Part shown: positions 47,803 through 61,109 of the stretch, one piece after another | Numbering within the stretch: position 1 is the first letter of the stretch | Layout: each line of letters starts with the position of its first letter | Source: Ariolimax columbianus | Taxonomy: Eukaryota > Mollusca > Gastropoda > Stylommatophora > Arionidae | Direction of reading: 5' to 3' | Length of the DNA: 64,000 nt | Assembly (NCBI GenBank): GCA_036924085.1 | Contig: JAVGWX010000025.1 | Location: 23,764,752-23,828,751 of the forward strand | Notes under the pieces: model-generated | What the model was told of the DNA's origin: nothing | The model's database searches: none | What the model saw: only the letters and a program-made list of their open reading frames with translations | Program-made: the position numbers and the translations under genes

Positions 47803-50800
47803 TTCGATAAGATTTGTTTAGTTTGGTTAAGATTGCTTTAGTTTGGTTAAGATTGGTTTAGTTTGGTTAAGATTGCTTCAGTTTGGTTAAGATTGGTTTA
47901 GTTTCGTTAAGATTGGTCTAGTTTGGTTAAGATTGGTTTAGCTTGGTTAAGATTGGTTTAGTTTGGTTAAGACTAGTTTAGTTTTGTTAAGATTGGTTTA
48001 CTTTAGTTAAAATTGGTTTAGTTTGTTTTCGATTGCTTTAGTTTGGTTAAGATTGGTTTAGCTTGGTTAAGATTGGTTTAGTTTGGTTAAGATTGATTTA
48101 GTTTGGTTAAGATTGGGTCAGCATGGTTAAGATTGTTTTAGTTTGGTTAAGACTGGTTTAGTTTGGTTAAGATTGCTTTAGTTTGGTTAAGATTGGCTTA
48201 GTTTGGTTAAGATAATTTAGTTTAGTTAAGATTTATTTAGTTTTTTTAATATTGGTCTAGTTTGGTCAAGATTGGTTTAGTTTAGTTAAGATTGGTTTGG
48301 TTTGGTTAGAATTGTTTTATTTTGGTTAAGATTGATTTAGTTTCGTTAAGATTGGTTCATTTGGTTAAGATTGCTTTAGTTTGCTTAAGATTTGTTTAGT
48401 TTGGTTAAGTTTGGGTTGGCTTGGTTAAGATTGGTTTAGTTTGGTTAAGATTGATTTAGTTATGTTAAGAGTGGTTTGGTTAAGATTGGTTTAGTTTGGT
48501 TAAGCTTGCTTTAGTTTGGTTAAGATTGGTTTAGTTTGAATTAAGATTGGTTTAGTTTGGTTAAGATTGGTTTAGTTTGGTTAGGATTGCTTTATTTTGG
48601 TTAAGATTGGTTTAGTTTGGTTAAGATTGCTTCATTTTGGTTAAGATTGGTTTAGTTTAACTTAAGATTGGTTTAGTTTGGTTAAGATTGGTTTAGTTTG
48701 GTAAAGATTTGTTTAGTTTCTTTAAGATGTGTTTACTTTGGTTAAAATTGGTTTAGTTTGGTTACGATTGCTTTAGTTTGGTTAAGATTGATTTAGCTTG
48801 GTTAAGATTGGTTTAGTTTGGTTAAGATTGGTTTAGTTTGGTTAAGATTGGTTTAGTTTGGTTAAGATAAGTTTAGTTTAGTTAAGATTGATTTAGCTTT
48901 TTTAATATTGGTCTAGTTTGGTTAAGATTTGTTTAAGTTTGTTAAGATTAGTTTGGCTTGGTTAAGATTGATTTAGTTTTGTTAAGATTGGTTTAGTTTG
49001 GTTAAAATGTATTTAGCTTGGTTAATTTTGGTGTAGTTTGGTTATAATTTTTGTAGCTTGTTTAAGATCGGTTTAATTTGGTTAAAATTTGTTTAGTTTG
49101 CTGAAGATTGGATAACTTTGGTTAAGATTGGTTTGGCTTTGTTAAGATTGGTTTAGTTTGGTTAAGATTGGTTTAGTTTGGTTAAGATTGGTTTAGTTTT
49201 GTTAATATTGGTTTAGCTTGGTTAAGATTGGTTTAGTTTGGTTTAGTTTGGTTAAGTTGTGTTAAGCTTGGTTTAGTTTAGTTAAGATTGGTTTACTTTG
49301 GTTAAGATTGGTTTAATTTGGTTAAGATTGGTTTATTTGGTTAAAATTGCTTTAGTTTGTATAAGATTTTTTTAGTTTGGTTAAGATTGTTTTAGTTTGG
49401 TTAAGATTGGTTAAGTTTGGTTAAGATTAAATTAGTTTGGTTGAGATTGGTTTATTTCGGTTGAGATTGGTTTAGCTTGGTTAATATTGGTGTAGTTTAG
49501 TTATAATTTTTTTAGCTTGGTTAAGATTGGTTTAGTTTGGTTAAGATTGGTTTAGATTGGTTTAGTTTCGTTAAGATTGGTTTAGTTTGGTTTAGTTTGG
49601 TTAAGATTGGTTTAGTTTTTTAAGATTGGTTTAGTTTCTTAAAGATTGGTTTAGTTTGGTTAATATTGATTTTGTTTGCTTAAGATTAGTTTAGTTTTGT
49701 TAAGATTGGTTTACTTTGGTTAAAATTGGTTTAGTTTGGTTTCGATTGCTTTAGTTTGTTTGAGATTGGTTTAGCTTGGTTAAGATTGGTTTAGTTTGGT
49801 TAAGATTGATTTAGTTTGGTTAATATTGGTTTAGTTTGGTTAAGACTGGTTTAGTTTGGTTAAGATTGCTTTAGTTTGGTTAAGATTGGCTTAGTTTGGT
49901 TAAGATTAGTTTAGTTTAGTTAAGATTGATTTAGATTTTTTAATATTGGTCTAGTTTGGTTTCGATTGCTTTAGTTTGGTTAAGATTGGTTTAGCTTGGT
50001 TAAGATTGGTTTAGTTTGGTTAAGATTGATTTAGTTTGGTTAAGATTGGTTTAGTTTTGTTAAGATTGTTTTAGTTTGGTTAAGACTGGTTTAGTTTGGT
50101 TAAGATTGCTTTAGTTTGGTTAAGATTGGCTTAGTTTGGTTAAGATTAGTTTAGTTTAGTTAAGATTGATTTAGCTTTTTTAATATTGGTCTAGTTTGGT
50201 CAAGATTGGTTTAGTTTAATTAAGATTGGTTTGGCCATGTTAGAATTGTTTTATTTTGGTTAAGATTGATTTAGTTTCGTTAAGATTGATTTGTTTTGGT
50301 TAAGATTGCTTTAGTTTGGTTAAGATTGGTTCATTTGGTTAAGATTGCTTTATTTGCTTAAGATTTGTTTAGTTTGGTTAAGTTTGGGTTAGCTTGGTTA
50401 AGATTGGTTTAGTTTGGTTAAGATTGGTTTAGTTTGGTTAAGAGTGGTTTGGTTTGGTTAAGATTGGTTTAGTTTGGTTAAGCTTGCTTTAGTTTGGTTA
50501 AGATTGGTTTAGTTTGAATTAAGATTGGTTTAGTTTGGTTAAGATTGGTTTAGTTTGGTTAAGATTGCTTTATTTTGGTTAAGATTGGTTTAGTTTGGTT
50601 AAGATTGGTTTAGTTTGGTTAAGATTGCTTTAGTTTGGTTAAGATTGGTTTAGTTTATTTAAGAATGGTTTAGTTTGGTTACGATTGCTTTAGTTTGGTT
50701 AAGATTGGCTTAGTTTGGTTAAGATTAGTTTAGTTTAGTTAAGATTGATTAAGCTTTTTTAATATTGGTCTAGTTTGGTTAAGATTGGTTTAAGTTTGTT

Positions 50801-52447
50801 AAGATTGGTTTAGTTTGGTTAAGATTGGTTTAGTTTCAATAAGTTTGGTTTAGTTTTGTTAAGATTGATTTAGTTTGGTTAAGATTGCTTTAGCTTGGTT
50901 AATATTGGTGTAGTTTGGTTATAATTTTTTTAGCTTGTTTAAGATCGGTTTAATTTGGTTAAGATTGTATTTTTTTGTTAAGATTGGTTTAGTTTGGTTA
51001 AAATTGGTTTAGTTTGGTGAAGATTGGATATGTTTGGTTAAGATTGATTTGGCTTTGTTAAGATTGGTTTAGTTTGGTTAAGATTGGTTTAGTTTGGTCA
51101 AGATTGCTGTAGTTTTGTTAAAATTAGTTTAGTTTGGTTAATATTGGTTTAGCTTGGTTAAGATTGGTTTAGTTTGGTTAAGATTGATTTAGTTTGGTTA
51201 AGATTGCTTTAGTTTGGTTAAGATTGGCTTAGTTTGGTTAAGATAATTTAGTTTAGTTAAGATTAATTTAGCTTTTTTAATATTGGTCTAGTTTTGTCAA
51301 GATTGGTTTAGTTTAGTTAAGATTGGTTTAGTTTGGTTACGATTGGCTTAGTTTGGTTAAGATAATTTAGTTTAGTTAAGATTGATTTAGCTTTTTTAAT
51401 ATTGGTCTAGTTTGGTCAAGATTGGTTTAGTTTAGTTAAGATTGGTTTGGCTTGGTTAGAATTGTTTTATTTTGGTTAAGATTGATTTAGTTTCGTTAAG
51501 ATTGGTTCATTTGGTTAAGATTGCTTTAGTTTGGTTAAGATTGGTTTAGTTTGGTTAAGATTGCTTCAGTTTGGTTAAGATTGCTTTAGTTTGGTTAAGA
51601 TTGGTTTAGCTTGCTTAAGATTGGTTTCGTTTGGTTAAGATTGGTTTAGTTTCAATAAGTTTGGTTTAGTTTTGTTAAGATTCGTTTAGTTTATTTAAGA
51701 ATGGTTTAGTTTGGTTACGATTGCTTTAGTTTGGTTAAGATTGGTTTAGCTTGGTTAAAATTGCTTCAGTTTGGTAAATATTGGTTTAGTTGCGTTAAGA
51801 TTGCTTTAGTTTGGTTAAGATTGGATTAATTTGGTTAAGATTGGTTTAGTTTGGTTTAGATTGGTTTAGTTTGGTTAAGATTGCTTTAGTTTGGTTAAGA
51901 TTGGTTTAGTTTGGTTAAGATTGCTTCAGTTTGGTTAAGATTGGTTTATTTTTGGTTAAGATTGGTTTAGTTTGGTTAAGATTGATTTAGTTTGGTTAAG
52001 ATTGGTTTAGTTTGGTTGAAATTGATTTAGTTTGGTTAAGATTGCTTTAGTTTGGTTAAGATTGGTTTATTTGGTTAAGATTGCTTTAGTTTGCTTAAGA
52101 TTTGTTTAGTTTGGTTTAGATTGTTTTAATTTGGTTAAGATTGGTTTAGTTTTGTTACGATTTATTTAGCTTGGTTAATATTGATGTAGTTTGGTAAAGA
52201 TTGCTTTAGTTTTGTTAAAATTAGTTTAGTTTGGTTAATATTGGTTTAGCTTGGTTAAGATTGGTTTAGTTTGGTTTAGTTTGGTTAAGTTGTGTTAAGC
52301 TTGGTTTAGTTTAGTTAAGATTGGTTTACTTTGGTTAAGATTGGTTTAATTTGGTTAAGATTGGTTTAGTTTGGTTGAGATTGGTTCAGTTTGGTTAAGA
52401 TTTGTTTAGTTTCTTTAAGATGTGTTTACTTTGGTTAAAATTGGTTT
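45080..52447 (+). repeat. ~7.4-kb tandem duplication, copy 1
   Basis: Landmarks match the next copy at 46071/53439 (offset 7,368), 47801/55110 and 48231/55540 (7,309), 49561/57404 and 50228/58071 (7,843), and 51941/59804 (7,863). The steps in offset correspond to the 60-bp doubling here, a 534-bp doubling in copy 2 and a 20-bp unit difference near 50850/58710. It overlaps the end of copy B of the 5,836-bp duplication. Confidence 0.86.
46201..46320 (+). repeat. 60-bp local duplication in copy B
   Basis: Exact doubling of 46201-46260 as 46261-46320, at +5,836 from the same event in copy A. It explains the change of offset from 7,368 to about 7,309 between the 45-52 kb and 52-60 kb copies. Confidence 0.85.
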
Positions 52448-55339
52448 AGTTTGCTTACGATTGCTTTAGTTTGGTTAAGATTGGTTTAGCTTGGTTAAGA
52501 TTGGTTTAGTTTGGTTAAGATTGATTTAGTTTGGTTAAGATTGGGTCAGCATGGTTAAGATTGTTTTAGTTTGGTTAAGACTGGTTTAGTTTGGTTAAGA
52601 TTGCTTTAGTTTGGTTAAGATTGGCTTAGTTTGGTTACGATAATTTAGTTTAGTTAAGATTGATTTAGCTTTTTTAATATTGGTCTAGTTTGGTCAAGAT
52701 TGGTTTAGTTTAGTTAAGATTGGTTTGGCTTGGTTAGAATTGTTTTATTTTGGTTAAGATTGATTTAGTTTCGTTAAGATTGGTTCATTTGGTTAAGATT
52801 GCTTTAGTTTGCTTAAGATTTGTTTAGTTTGGTTAAGTTTGGGTTGGCTTGGTTAAGATTGGTTTAGTTTGGTTAAGATTGATTTAGTTATGTTAAGAGT
52901 GGTTTGGTTAAAATTGGTTTAGTTTAGTTAAGCTTGCTTTAGTTTGGTTAAGATTGGTTTAGTTTGAATTAAGATTGGTTTAGTTTGGTTAAGATTGGTT
53001 TAGTTTGGTTAGGATTGCTTTATTTTGGTTAAGATTGGTTTAGTTTGGTTAAGATTGCTTCATTTTGGTTAAGATTGGTTTAGTTAAAATTAAGATTGGT
53101 TTAGTTTGGTTAAGATTGGTTTAGTTTGGTTAAGATTTGTTTAGTTTCTTTAAGATGTGTTTACTTTGGTTAAAATTGGTTTAGTTTGGTTACGATTGCT
53201 TTAGTTTGGTTAAGATTGATTTAGCTTGGTTAAGATTGGTTTAGTTTGGTTAAGATTGGTTTAGTTTGGTTAAGATTGGTTTAGTTTGGTTAAGATTAGT
53301 TTAGTTTAGTTAAGATTGATTTAGCTTTTTTAATATTGGTCTAGTTTGGTTAAGATTTGTTTAAGTTTGTTAAGATTGGTTTAATTTGGTTAAGATTGTT
53401 TTAGTTTGGTTAAGATTGTTTTAGTTTTGTTAAGATTAGTTTATTTAGTTAAGATTGATTTAGCTTTTTTTAATATTGGTCTAGTTTGGTCAAGATTGGT
53501 TTAGTTTAGTTAAGATTTGTTTAGTTTGGTTAAGATTGGTTTAGTTTGGTTAAGATTGGTTTAGTTTGGTTAAGATTAGTTTGGCTTGGTTAAGATTGAT
53601 TTAGTTTGGTTAAGATTGGTTTAGTTTGGTTAAAATTTATTTAGCTTGGTTAATTTTGGTGTAGTTTGGTTATAATTTTTTTAGCTTGTTTAAGATCGGT
53701 TTAATTTGGTTAAGATTGGTTTAGTTTCTTAAAGATTGGTTTAGTTTGGTTAATATTGATTTCGTTTGCTTAAGATTGCTTTAGTTTTGTTAAGATTGGT
53801 TTATTTGGTTAAAATTGCTTTAGTTTGCTTAAGATTTTTTTAGTTTGGTTAAGATTGTTTTAGTTTGGTTAAGATTGGTTAAGTTTGGTTAAGATTAAAT
53901 TAGTTTGGTTGAGATTGGTTTTTTTCGGTTAAGATTGGTTTAGCTTGATTAATATTGGTGTAGTTTAGTTTTAATTTTTTTAGCTTGTTTAAGATCGGTT
54001 TAATTTGGTTAAGATTGGTTTAGTTTCTTAAAGATTGGTTTAGTTTGGTTAATATTGATTTTGTTTGCTTAAGATTAGTTTAGTTTGTTAAGATTGGTTT
54101 ACTTTGGTTAAGATTGGTTTAGTTTGGTTAAGATTGATTTAGTTTGGTTAATATTGGTTTAGTTTTTTTAAGATTGGTTTAGTTTGGTTAAGATTGATTT
54201 AGTTTTGTTAAGATTGGGTCAGCTTGGTTAAGATTGTTTTAGTTTGGTTAAGACTGGTTTAGTTTGGTTAAGATTGCTTTAGTTTGGTTAAGATTGGCTT
54301 AGTTTGGTTAAGATTAGTTTAGTTTAGTTAAGATTGATTTAGCTTTTTTAATATTGGTCTAGTTTGGTCAAGATTGGTTTAGTTTAGTTAAGATTAGTTT
54401 ATCTTGGTTAGAATTGTTTTATTTTTGTTAAGATTGATTTAGTTTCGTTAAGATTGATTTATTTTGGTAAATATTGCTTTAGTTTGGTTAAGATTGGTTC
54501 ATTTGGTTAAGATTGCTTTAGTTTGCTTAAGATTTGTTTAGTTTGGTTAAGTTTGGGTTGGCTTGGTTAAGATTGGTTTAGTTTGGTTAAGATTAGTTTA
54601 GTTTGGTTAAGAGTGGTTTGGTTTGGTTAAGATTTGTTTAGTTTGAATTACGATTGGTTTAGTACGTTAAGATTGGTTTAGTTTGGTTAAGATTGCTTTA
54701 TTTTTGTTAAGATTGGTTTAGTTTGGTTAAGATTGGTTTAGTTTGGTTAAGATTGCTTTAGTTTGGTTAAGATTGGTTTAGTTTGGTTAAGATTGCTCTA
54801 GTTTTGTTAAGATTGGTTTAGCTTGGTTAAGATTATTTAGTTTGGTTAAGATTTGTTTAGTTTCTTAAAGATGTGTTTACTTTGGTTAAAATTGGTTTAG
54901 TTTGGTTACGATTGCTTTAGTTTGGTTAAGATTGGTTTAGCTTGGTTAAGATTGGTTTAGTTTGGTTAAGATTGGTTTAGATTGGTTTAGTTTGGTTAAG
55001 ATTGGTTTAGTTTGGTTAAGATTAGTTTAGTTTAGATAAGATGAATTTAGCTTTTTTAATGTTGGTCTAGTTTGGTTAAGATTTGTTTAAGTTTGTTAAG
55101 ATTGGTTTAGTTTCGATAAGATTGGTTTAGTTTGGTTAAGATTGCTTTAGTTTGGTTAAGATTGGTTTAGTTTGGTTAAGATTGCTTCAGTTTGGTTAAG
55201 ATTGGTTTAGTTTCGTTAAGATTGGTCTAGTTTGGTTAAGATTGGTTTAGCTTGGTTAAGATTGGTTTAGTTTGGTTAAGACTAGTTTAGTTTTGTTAAG
55301 ATTGGTTTACTTTAGTTAAAATTGGTTTAGTTTGTTTTC

Positions 55340-55873
55340 GATTGCTTTAGTTTGGTTAAGATTGGTTTAGCTTGGTTAAGATTGGTTTAGTTTGGTTAAG
55401 ATTGATTTAGTTTGGTTAAGATTGGGTCAGCATGGTTAAGATTGTTTTAGTTTGGTTAAGACTGGTTTAGTTTGGTTAAGATTGCTTTAGTTTGGTTAAG
55501 ATTGGCTTAGTTTGGTTAAGATAATTTAGTTTAGTTAAGATTTATTTAGCTTTTTTAATATTGGTCTAGTTTGGTCAAGATTGGTTTAGTTTAGTTAAGA
55601 TTGGTTTGGTTTGGTTAGAATTGTTTTATTTTGGTTAAGATTGATTTAGTTTCGTTAAGATTGGTTCATTTGGTTAAGATTGCTTTAGTTTGCTTAAGAT
55701 TTGTTTAGTTTGGTTAAGTTTGGGTTGGCTTGGTTAAGATTGGTTTAGTTTGGTTAAGATTGATTTAGTTATGTTAAGAGTGGTTTGGTTAAGATTGGTT
55801 TAGTTTGGTTAAGCTTGCTTTAGTTTGGTTAAGATTGGTTTAGTTTGAATTAAGATTGGTTTAGTTTGGTTAA
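55340..55873 (+). repeat. Inner 534-bp tandem duplication, copy 1
   Basis: ATTGCTTTAG at 55341 recurs at 55875, and the GATTGGGTCAGCATGG landmark near 55420 recurs near 55956. The duplication is absent from the 45-52 kb copy, so it arose after the two large copies separated. Confidence 0.84.
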
Positions 55874-56407
55874 GATTGCTTTAGTTTGGTTAAGATTGGT
55901 TTAGCTTGGTTAAGATTGGTTTAGTTTGGTTAAGATTGATATAGTTTGGTTAAGATTGGGTCAGCATGGTTAAGATTGTTTTAGTTTGGTTAAGACTGGT
56001 TTAGTTTGGTTAAGATTGCTTTAGTTTGGTTAAGATTGGCTTAGTTTGGTTAAGATAATTTAGTTTAGTTAAGATTTATTTAGCTTTTTTAATATTGGTC
56101 TAGTTTGGTCAAGATTGGTTTAGTTTAGTTAAGATTGGTTTGGTTTGGTTAGAATTGTTTTATTTTGGTTAAGATTGATTTAGTTTCGTTAAGATTGGTT
56201 CATTTGGTTAAGATTGCTTTAGTTTGCTTAAGATTTGTTTAGTTTGGTTAAGTTTGGGTTGGCTTGGTTAAGATTGGTTTAGTTTGGTTAAGATTGATTT
56301 AGTTAACTTAAGAGTGGTTTGGTTAAGATTGGTTTAGTTTGGTTAAGCTTGCTTTAGTTTGGTTAAGATTGGTTTAGTTTGAATTAAGATTGGTTTAGTT
56401 TGGTTAA
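55874..56407 (+). repeat. Inner 534-bp tandem duplication, copy 2
   Basis: Directly follows copy 1. It is distinguished by GATATAGTTTGG near 55938 (GATTTAGTTTGG in copy 1) and GTTAACTTAAGAG near 56302 (GTTATGTTAAGAG in copy 1). Confidence 0.83.
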
Positions 56408-59400
56408 GATTGGTTTAGTTTGGTTAGGATTGCTTTATTTTGGTTAAGATTGGTTTAGTTTGGTTAAGATTGCTTCATTTTGGTTAAGATTGGTTTAGTT
56501 TAAATTAAGATTGGTTTAGTTTGGTTAAGATTGGTTTAGTTTGGTAAAGATTTGTTTAGTTTCTTTAAGATGTGTTTACTTTGGTTAAAATTGGTTTAGT
56601 TTGGTTACGATTGCTTTAGTTTGGTTAAGATTGATTTAGCTTGGTTAAGATTGGTTTAGTTTGGTTAAGATTGGTTTAGTTTGGTTAAGATTGGTTTAGT
56701 TTGGTTAAGATAAGTTTAGTTTAGTTAAGATTGATTTAGCTTTTTTAATATTGGTCTAGTTTGGTTAAGATTTGTTTAAGTTTGTTAAGATTAGTTTGGC
56801 TTGGTTAAGATTGATTTAGTTTTGTTAAGATTGGTTTAGTTTGGTTAAAATTTATTTAGCTTGGTTAATTTTGGTGTAGTTTGGTTATAATTTTTGTAGC
56901 TTGTTTAAGATCGGTTTAATTTGGTTAAAATTTGTTTAGTTTGCTGAAGATTGGATAACTTTGGTTAAGATTGGTTTGGCTTTGTTAAGATTGGTTTAGT
57001 TTGGTTAAGATTGGTTTAGTTTGGTTAAGATTGGTTTAGTTTTGTTAATATTGGTTTAGCTTGGTTAAGATTGGTTTAGTTTGGTTTAGTTTGGTTAAGT
57101 TGTGTTAAGCTTGGTTTAGTTTAGTTAAGATTGGTTTACTTTGGTTAAGATTGGTTTAATTTGGTTAAGATTGGTTTATTTGGTTAAAATTGCTTTAGTT
57201 TGTATAAGATTTTTTTAGTTTGGTTAAGATTGTTTTAGTTTGGTTAAGATTGGTTAAGTTTGGTTAAGATTAAATTAGTTTGGTTGAGATTGGTTTATTT
57301 CGGTTGAGATTGGTTTAGCTTGGTTAATATTGGTGTAGTTTAGTTATAATTTTTTTAGCTTGGTTAAGATTGGTTTAGTTTGGTTAAGATTGATTTAGAT
57401 TGGTTTAGTTTCGTTAAGATTGGTTTAGTTTGGTTTAGTTTGGTTAAGATTGGTTTAGTTTTTTAAGATTGGTTTAGTTTCTTAAAGATTGGTTTAGTTT
57501 GGTTAATATTGATTTTGTTTGCTTAAGATTAGTTTAGTTTTGTTAAGATTGGTTTACTTTTGTTAAAATTGGTTTAGTTTGGTTTCGATTGCTTTAGTTT
57601 GTTTGAGATTGGTTTAGCTTGGTTAAGATTGGTTTAGTTTGGTTAAGATTGATTTAGTTTGGTTAATATTGGTTTAGTTTGGTTAAGACTGGTTTAGTTT
57701 GGTTAAGATTGCTTTAGTTTGGTTAAGATTGGCTTAGTTTGGTTAAGATTAGTTTAGTTTAGTTAAGATTGATTTAGCTTTTTTAATATTGGTCTAGTTT
57801 GGTTTCGATTGCTTTAGTTTGGTTAAGATTGGTTTAGCTTGGTTAAGATTGGTTTAGTTTGGTTAAGATTGATTTAGTTTGGTTAAGATTGGTTTAGTTT
57901 TGTTAAGATTGTTTTAGTTTGGTTAAGACTGGTTTAGTTTGGTTAAGATTGCTTTAGTTTGGTTAAGATTGGCTTAGTTTGGTTAAGATTAGTTTAGTTT
58001 AGTTAAGATTGATTTAGCTTTTTTAATATTGGTCTAGTTTGGTCAAGATTGGTTTAGTTTAATTAAGATTGGTTTGGCCATGTTAGAATTGTTTTATTTT
58101 GGTTAAGATTGATTTAGTTTCGTTAAGATTGATTTGTTTTGGTTAAGATTGCTTTAGTTTGGTTAAGATTGGTTCATTTGGTTAAGATTGCTTTATTTGC
58201 TTAAGATTTGTTTAGTTTGGTTAAGTTTGGGTTAGCTTGGTTAAGATTGGTTTACTTTGGTTAAGATTGGTTTAGTTTGGTTAAGAGTGGTTTGGTTTGG
58301 ATAAGATTGGTTTAGTTTGGTTAAGCTTGCTTTAGTTTGGTTAAGATTGGTTTAGTTTGAATTAAGATTGGTTTAGTTTGGTTAAGATTGGTTTAGTTTG
58401 GTTAAGATTGCTTTATTTTGGTTAAGATTGGTTTAGTTTGGTTAAGATTGGTTTAGTTTGGTTAAGATTGCTTTAGTTTGGTTAAGATTGGTTTAGTTTA
58501 TTTAAGAATGGTTTAGTTTGGTTACGATTGCTTTAGTTTGGTTAAGATTGGCTTAGTTTGGTTAAGATTAGTTTAGTTTAGTTAAGATTGATTAAGCTTT
58601 TTTAATATTGGTCTAGTTTGGTTAAGATTGGTTTAAGTTTGTTAAGATTGGTTTAGTTTGGTTAAGATTGGTTTAGTTTCAATAAGTTTGGTTTAGTTTT
58701 GTTAAGATTCGTTTAGTTTATTTAAGAATGGTTTAGTTTGGTTACGATTGGTTTAGCTTGGTTAATATTGGTGTAGTTTGGTTATAATTTTTTTAGCTTG
58801 TTTAAGATCGGTTTAATTTGGTTAAGATTGTATTTTTTTGTTAAGATTGGTTTAGTTTGGTTAAAATTGGTTTAGTTTGGTGAAGATTGGATATGTTTGG
58901 TTAAGATTGATTTGGCTTTGTTAAGATTGGTTTAGTTTGGTTACGATTGGTTTAGTTTGGTCAAGATTGCTGTAGTTTTGTTAAAATTAGTTTAGTTTGG
59001 TTAATATTGGTTTAGCTTGGTTAAGATTGGTTTAGTTTGGTTAAGATTGATTTAGTTTGGTTAAGATTGCTTTAGTTTGGTTAAGATTGGCTTAGTTTGG
59101 TTAAGATAATTTAGTTTAGTTAAGATTAATTTAGCTTTTTTAATATTGGTCTAGTTTTGTCAAGATTGGTTTAGTTTAGTTAAGATTGGTTTAGTTTGGT
59201 TACGATTGGCTTAGTTTGGTTAAGATAATTTAGTTTAGTTAAGATTGATTTAGATTTTTTAATATTGGTCTAGTTTGGTCAAGATTGGTTTAGTTTAGTT
59301 AAGATTGGTTTGGCTTGGTTAGAATTGTTTTATTTTGGTTAAGATTGATTTAGTTTCGTTAAGATTGGTTCATTTGGTTAAGATTGCTTTAGTTTGGTTA

Positions 59401-61109
59401 AGATTGGTTTAGTTTGGTTAAGATTGCTTCAGTTTGGTTAAGATTGCTTTAGTTTGGTTAAGATTGGTTTAGCTTGCTTAAGATTGGTTTCGTTTGGTTA
59501 AGATTGGTTTAGTTTCAATAAGTTTGGTTTAGTTTTGTTAAGATTCGTTTAGTTTATTTAAGAATGGTTTAGTTTGGTTACGATTGCTTTAGTTTGGTTA
59601 AGATTGGTTTAGCTTGGTTAAAATTGCTTCAGTTTGGTAAATATTGGTTTAGTTGCGTTAAGATTGCTTTAGTTTGGTTAAGATTGGATTAGTTTGGTTA
59701 AGATTGGTTTAGTTTGGTTTAGATTGGTTTAGTTTGGTTAAGATTGCTTTAGTTTGGTTAAGATTGGTTTAGTTTGGTTAAGATTGCTTCAGTTTGGTTA
59801 AGATTGGTTTATTTTTGGTTAAGATTGGTTTAGTTTGGTTAAGATTGATTTAGTTTGGTTAAGATTGGTTTAGTTTGGTTGAAATTGATTTAGTTTGGTT
59901 AAGATTGCTTTAGTTTGGTTAAGATTGGTTTATTTGGTTAAGATTGCTTTAGTTTGCTTAAGATTTGTTTAGTTTGGTTTAGATTGTTTTAATTTGGTTA
60001 AGATTGGTTTAGTTTTGTTACGATTTATTTAGCTTGGTTAATATTGGTATAGTTTGGTAAAGATTGCTTTAGTTTTGTTAAAATTAGTTTAGTTTGGTTA
60101 ATATTGGTTTAGCTTGGTTAAGATTGGTTTAGTTTGGTTTAGTTTGGTTAAGTTGTGTTAAGCTTGGTTTAGTTTAGTTAAGATTGGTTTACTTTGGTTA
60201 AGATTGGTTTAATTTGGTTAAGATTGGTTTAGTTTGGTTGAGATTGGTTCAGTTTGGTTAAGATTTGTTTAGTTTCTTTAAGATGTGTTTACTTTGGTTA
60301 AAATTGGTTTAGTTTGCTTACGATTGCTTTAGTTTGGTTAAGATTGGTTTAGCTTGGTTAAGATTGGTTTAGTTTGGTTAAGATTAGTTTAGTTTTGTTA
60401 AGATTGGTAAACTTTGGTTAAAATTGGTTTAGTTTGGTTTCGATTGCTTTAGTTTGGTTAAGATTGGTTTAGCTTGGTTAAGATTGGTTTAGTTTGGTTA
60501 AGATTGATTTAGTTTGGTTAAGATTGGGTCAGCATGGTTAAGATTGTTTTAGTTTGGTTAAGACTGGTTTAGTTTGGTTAAGATTGCTTTAGTTTGGTTA
60601 AGATTGGCTTAGTTTGGTTAAAATTAGTTTAGTTTAGTAAAGATTGATTTAGCTTTTTTAATAATGGTTTAGTTTGGTCAAGATTGGTTTAGTTTAGTTA
60701 AGATTGGTTTAGTTTGATTAAGATTAGTTTGGCTTGGTTAAGATTGCTTTAGTTTGATTAAAATTGGTTTATTTAGTTAAGATTACTTTAGTTTGCTTAA
60801 GATTTAATTAGTTTGGTTTAGATTGTTTTAATTTGGTTAAGATTGGTTTAGTTTGGTTAAAATTTATTTAGCTTGGTTAATTTTGGTGTAGTTTGGTTAT
60901 AATTTTTTTAGCTTGTTTAAGATCGGTTTAATTTGGTTAAAATTTGTTTAGTTTGCTGAAGATTGGATAAGTTTGGTTAAGATTGGTTTGGCTTTGTTAA
61001 GATTGGTTTAGTTTGGTTAAGATTGGTTTAGTTTGGTTAAGATTGGTTTAGTTTGGTTAAGATAGATTTAGTTTGTTTAAGATTGCTTTAGTTTGGTTAA
61101 GATTGGTTA

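Larger units (their letters stand above)
52448..60386 (+). repeat. ~7.9-kb tandem duplication, copy 2
   Basis: Second copy of 45080-52447. It differs at more positions than the 5,836-bp pair, for example CGATAAGATTGG near 55115 against CGATAAGATTTG near 47806, and TTTAAATTAAG near 56500 against TTTAACTTAAG near 48657. Homology ends near 52523/60386 (GATTGATTTAG against GATTAGTTTAG). Confidence 0.86.
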
